From a bacterium (GTDB taxonomy: Bacteria > Myxococcota_A > Bradymonadia > UBA7976 > UBA1532), in contig JAUHYW010000072.1 in the NCBI GenBank assembly GCA_030426085.1, positions 1 through 57,619 on the forward strand: a stretch of DNA of 57,619 nucleotides, written 5' to 3'. This document shows positions 54,895-57,619 of this stretch, piece by piece. How positions within the stretch are numbered: the stretch's first letter is position 1; each line of letters begins with the position of its first letter. The notes under the pieces are model-generated. The model had not been told where the DNA came from. It was given only the letters and a program-made list of their open reading frames with translations, and did no database searches. A program made the position numbers and the translations under genes.

Positions 54895-55803
54895 ATGGCG
54901 TCTCCCGAAGCCGCGTCGCCTGAAGGCGCGTCGCCCGAACCCCACGACGAACTCGAAGCGAGCCGGGCCCCGTTTCTCGAACACCTCGAAGAGCTGCGCT
55001 GGCGCCTGTGGCGTTCGCTGCTCGGCGTCATCGGCGCCGCCGTGATCTGCTTCCTCTTCCACGACGAGCTCTTCGAGTTCCTGACCCGCCCGCTCTTCGT
55101 CGTGCTCGAACAGAAGGATCTGCCCCAGCAGGTCAAGTTCCGCACCATCCCCGGGGCCTTCCTGTTCCACTTCAAGACGGCCCTGCTCGGCGGCGTCTTC
55201 TTCGGCATCCCCGTCGTGCTCTATCAGGCCTGGCAGTTCGTCGCGCCCGGGCTCTACAAGCACGAGCGCAGCAAGGCGCTGCCCTTCGTGCTGCTCGCCA
55301 CCGCCTGCTTCGTCGGCGGCGGCGCCTTCGCCTATTACATGGTGCTGCCCGAGGCCTTCGCCTTCCTCATCGGCTACACCATCACCGAGGGCCCCCAGCA
55401 GCTCATCCCCGACATCACCATCGAGGACTACCTCGGCTTCACCAGCAAGCTCCTGCTCGCCTTCGGGCTGGTGTTCCTCATGCCGGTCGCGATCAGCTTC
55501 CTGGCGTGGCTCGGGCTGGTGACCCACCGGACCCTCATCCGCTTCTGGCGGTGGGCCATCGTCGGCGCGTTCGTGCTCGGCGCCATGCTCACCCCGCCGG
55601 ACTACATCACCCAGACCATGCTCGCCGTACCGCTCGTGGGGCTCTACGGCATCAGCATCGGCCTCGCGTGGTTCATCACCCGCAGCCGGGAAGCCGCCCT
55701 CGCTGACGACGACGAGGGCGACGGTGACGACGACGGGACGGGCGAGGCCTCGACCGACCTCGCCGAAGCCCCGCCGCCCCCGGTGAAGCTCGACAAGGAC
55801 TGA
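54895..55803 (+). CDS. tatC: Sec-independent translocase subunit TatC
   Basis: 302 residues from the ATG at 54895 (CGAGG six bases upstream). After an acidic start come PFLEHLEELRWRLWRSLLG, six membrane helices, and the TatC hallmark segments KTALLGGVFFGIPVVLYQAWQFVAPGLY (split over residues about 97-124) and YYMVLPEAFAFL, FGLVFLMPVAISF, and TPPDYITQTMLAVPL. The C-terminus is a long acidic tail. TatC reads the twin-arginine signal. It is 10 bp after tatB and two bases before the flavoprotein gene. Confidence 0.97.
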   Translation: MASPEAASPEGASPEPHDELEASRAPFLEHLEELRWRLWRSLLGVIGAAVICFLFHDELFEFLTRPLFVVLEQKDLPQQVKFRTIPGAFLFHFKTALLGGVFFGIPVVLYQAWQFVAPGLYKHERSKALPFVLLATACFVGGGAFAYYMVLPEAFAFLIGYTITEGPQQLIPDITIEDYLGFTSKLLLAFGLVFLMPVAISFLAWLGLVTHRTLIRFWRWAIVGAFVLGAMLTPPDYITQTMLAVPLVGLYGISIGLAWFITRSREAALADDDEGDGDDDGTGEASTDLAEAPPPPVKLDKD

Positions 55804-55804
55804 C

Positions 55805-57391
55805 GTGCGCCGCACCCTCGAGCTGGCGGTGCACCCCGACGACGCGGACGACGTCGGCATCCGTCGGATCACCTGTCGCGAGCTGGGCATCGACCCCGGG
55901 CGGCTGACCCACCTCGACGTCGAGCGGCGCAGCATCGACGCCCGCGGTCGACAGGTGAAGGTGCGCTATCGCCTGCACGCCACCGTCGACGAGACCCCGG
56001 CGCCCGGGGCAGGGGAGGGCGTGCCCGACCTCCCGCCCCTCAGCGGCGCCCCGCGGGTCATCATCGTGGGCGCCGGCCCGGCCGGCCTCTTCACCGCGTG
56101 GACGCTCGGCCGCCGCGGTATCCGCGCCGTGCTGCTCGATCGGGGATCCGACGTCCGCGGTCGCCGCCCGCACCTCGCTCGACTCAACCGCGAGGGCGTC
56201 CTGAACCCCGAGAGCAACTATTGCTTCGGCGAAGGTGGAGCGGGCACCTACAGCGACGGCAAGCTCTACACCCGGGCCACCAAGCGGGGCCCGGTCCGCG
56301 ACGTGCTCGAGCTGCTCGTGGCCTGCGGTGCGCCACCCGAGATCCTGATCGACACCCGGCCCCATATCGGCACCAACCGGCTGCCCGGAGTCGTCACCGC
56401 GCTGCGCGCGCGCTTGCTCGAAGCCGGCGTCGTGGTCCGCTTCGACACCCGGGTCGACGATCTCCTGCTCGACGGCCGGCGGGTCACCGGGGTCCGCCTC
56501 GCCGACGGCGAGACATTGCGAGCCCCGGCCACCGTGCTGGCGACGGGGCACTCGGCCCGCGACATCTACCGGATGTTGCACCGCCACCGCGTCGCGCTGT
56601 CGGCCAAACCCTTCGCGCTCGGTGTTCGGATCGAGCACCCCCAGCCCCACATCGACGCCATCCAGTACGGCCCCCACGCCGGCCACCCCAACCTCGGGGC
56701 GGCCCCGTACGCGCTCAAGCGCACCACCGGTGGGACCGGCGTCTACAGCTTCTGCATGTGCCCCGGCGGGTTCATCGTCGCCGCGGCGACCGAAGCGGAC
56801 GGCGTCGTGGTCAACGGGATGAGCCCGTCCAAGCGCGACTCCCGCTACGCCAACTCGGGCATGGTCGTCACGGTCGGGCCCGACGACTACGGTGACGGCC
56901 CGCTCGCCGGCGTGGCGTTCCAATCCGCCGTCGAGCAGGCCGCGTGGCGCGCGGGCGGCGGCCGATTCAAGGCCCCGGCCCAGCGCATCACCGACTACCT
57001 CGAAGGCCGGGAATCCCCCGACTTGCCCCCGTGCAGCTACCGCCCCGGGCTCACGAGCGTCGATCTGGGTCGGGTGCTGCCGTCGATCGTCGACCGCCCG
57101 TTGCGGGCGGCTCTGGCCGCCTTCGACTCCCAGCGCATGAGGGGCTACGTCACCCGGGAGGCGGTGTTGGTCGGGGTCGAGTCCCGCAGCAGCGCCCCGA
57201 TCCGCATCGAGCGGGACCGGCGCGCGCTCGAGAGCACCAGCCACCGCGGCCTCTACCCCACCGGTGAAGGCGCCGGCTTCGCTGGCGGGATCGTGTCCGC
57301 GGCGCTCGACGGTGGGCGGGTGGCCGACGCGATCGCCGCCGCGCTCTCCGGCGAAGACACTGGAGCCGGCGCATCCCGAAAAAAACTTTGA
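55805..57391 (+). CDS. FAD-dependent dehydrogenase, COG2509 type
   Basis: 528 residues from the GTG at 55805. An N-terminal domain of about 80 residues (ELAVHPDDADDVGIRRI and further) is followed by the dinucleotide-binding IIVGAGPAGLFTAWTLGRRG, ending with an acidic residue in LLDRG. Further signatures are NYCFGEGGAGTYSDGKLYTR, PHIGTNRLPGVV, TVLATGHSARDIY, and a C-terminal GLYPTGEGAGFAGGIVSAALDG FAD-ribityl motif. These match the uncharacterised COG2509 dehydrogenases. Substrate is unknown. It is the last gene before the rRNA operon and its 3' end merges with the AT-rich promoter area. Confidence 0.92.
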   Translation: MRRTLELAVHPDDADDVGIRRITCRELGIDPGRLTHLDVERRSIDARGRQVKVRYRLHATVDETPAPGAGEGVPDLPPLSGAPRVIIVGAGPAGLFTAWTLGRRGIRAVLLDRGSDVRGRRPHLARLNREGVLNPESNYCFGEGGAGTYSDGKLYTRATKRGPVRDVLELLVACGAPPEILIDTRPHIGTNRLPGVVTALRARLLEAGVVVRFDTRVDDLLLDGRRVTGVRLADGETLRAPATVLATGHSARDIYRMLHRHRVALSAKPFALGVRIEHPQPHIDAIQYGPHAGHPNLGAAPYALKRTTGGTGVYSFCMCPGGFIVAAATEADGVVVNGMSPSKRDSRYANSGMVVTVGPDDYGDGPLAGVAFQSAVEQAAWRAGGGRFKAPAQRITDYLEGRESPDLPPCSYRPGLTSVDLGRVLPSIVDRPLRAALAAFDSQRMRGYVTREAVLVGVESRSSAPIRIERDRRALESTSHRGLYPTGEGAGFAGGIVSAALDGGRVADAIAAALSGEDTGAGASRKKL

Positions 57392-57426
57392 ATAGTGGGT
57401 TGACGCGCCCCCCGCAGACGTATAAA
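57378..57426 (+). promoter_or_regulatory. rRNA operon promoter with UP-like A tract
   Basis: TTGACG at 57400-57405 and TATAAA at 57421-57426 are 15 bases apart. An A-rich block (GAAAAAAACTTTGAATA, 57378-57394) lies just upstream of the -35 in the position of an UP element and overlaps the 3' end of the flavoprotein gene. Same -35 as the tRNA-fMet promoter. Confidence 0.85.
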
Positions 57427-57505
57427 ACCGTTCGTCGCAGCGCAGGGAACACCCCACAGCGCAGCGGGCCCTGCCTCGAGCGTGGATACGCAACCGAGAG
57501 CGGCC

Positions 57506-57518
57506 GGTTCCTTGAAAA
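57506..57518 (+). promoter_or_regulatory. boxA-like antitermination site in rRNA leader
   Basis: GGTTCCTTGAAAA in the leader between the promoter and the 16S start matches the boxA type GTTCTTTGAAAA seen in other bacterial rRNA operons. It would recruit NusB/S10 to prevent early termination. Confidence 0.55.
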
Positions 57519-57569
57519 GCGGATTGAGCAGGCACCGCGAGAGCGGACGCCCTGACGTCAAATACAAGT

Positions 57570-57594
57570 CCATGCGTGTACCTTTCGCGCATGG
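57570..57594 (+). other. Leader hairpin before 16S
   Basis: A perfect 7-bp inverted repeat CCATGCG / CGCATGG with an 11-base loop lies 11 bases before the 16S 5' end. It may be part of the 16S processing stem or a leader fold. Confidence 0.5.
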
Positions 57595-57605
57595 CACCAG
57601 GAATT

Positions 57606-57619
57606 CAACTGGAGAGTTT
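57606..57619 (+). rRNA. rrs: 16S rRNA, first 14 bases only
   Basis: The last 14 bases CAACTGGAGAGTTT align without gaps to the E. coli 16S 5' end (AAATTGAAGAGTTT), with the conserved GAGTTT that precedes GATCNTGGCTCAG. With the promoter, boxA-like site and leader before it, this marks the start of an rRNA operon that continues outside the window. Confidence 0.88.

Overview
The window is about 57.6 kb of very GC-rich chromosome from what looks like a member of the Myxococcota (former Deltaproteobacteria). The support is the mix of families: Ser/Thr kinases with PEGA domains, many lipoproteins, a secreted protein with a C-terminal tail like the MYXO-CTERM sorting signal, a sigma-54 activator fused to a STAND-like ATPase/TPR receptor, paired DUF1588-like and DUF1501 secreted proteins, a Prok-RING protein and a B12-dependent MerR regulator. 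No insertion sequence, integrase, phage block or CRISPR array was seen. The last 14 bases match the 5' end of a 16S rRNA gene, so the window stops at the start of an rRNA operon.

Layout. 1-9.7 kb: a truncated lipoprotein gene, a small membrane protein coupled to a methyltransferase, a B12-binding radical SAM enzyme, a giant sigma-54 activator on the minus strand, then a plus-strand run of a membrane-anchored Prok-RING protein, a DUF62 SAM hydrolase and a lipoprotein. 9.7-16.7 kb: an RNA m5U methyltransferase with a start-codon problem, a secreted toroid-protein operon, and two minus-strand genes including a PEGA protein. 17-25.4 kb: small conserved protein, RluD-type synthase, Slt-type lytic transglycosylase, a tandem GYF_2 protein, DUF547, Roadblock/LC7, a Ser-protease-like protein and an RluB-type synthase. 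25.4-25.6 kb: initiator tRNA-Met with a near-consensus promoter and a clean intrinsic terminator. 25.7-36 kb: cysteine-free glutaredoxin-like protein, DUF1588-like/DUF1501 pair, ArfB, a ferredoxin-CDGSH fusion, a double-ended surface lipoprotein, a FliA-like sigma factor, glutamate dehydrogenase and a PEGA membrane protein. 36-41.7 kb: a minus-strand set with a PEGA Ser/Thr kinase, a CarH-like B12 photoreceptor regulator, a protein with a duplicated unknown module and a DUF2062 protein. 41.9-45.8 kb: a type VI VgrG / MORN-repeat / DUF4280 PAAR-like cassette. 45.8-50 kb: DUF58, TgpA-type transglutaminase and a degenerate phosphatase in one tight operon. 50-57.4 kb: an orphan S14, a P460-like monoheme lipoprotein, a degenerate metallo-beta-lactamase-fold protein coupled to PBP1A, TatB and TatC, and a COG2509-type flavoprotein.

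How the parts fit. Much of the window is envelope biology: peptidoglycan synthesis and cleavage (PBP1A, Slt), Tat export (with the DUF1501 protein as a likely Tat substrate nearby), lipoproteins, PEGA proteins and a T6SS tip cassette. Translation and RNA modification form a second group (initiator tRNA, rRNA operon, RlmD, RluD, RluB, ArfB, S14). The most unusual point is that four separate genes encode recognisable enzyme folds that appear to lack their catalytic residues: a glutaredoxin without cysteine, a histidine phosphatase whose RHG is APG, an SDH-type serine protease with Pro at the nucleophile position, and a ligase-associated-exonuclease-like protein without its HxHxDH metal site. A second candidate system is the DUF2062 / duplicated-module / B12-photoreceptor operon. 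All functional calls come from reading motifs by eye; no database search was possible.
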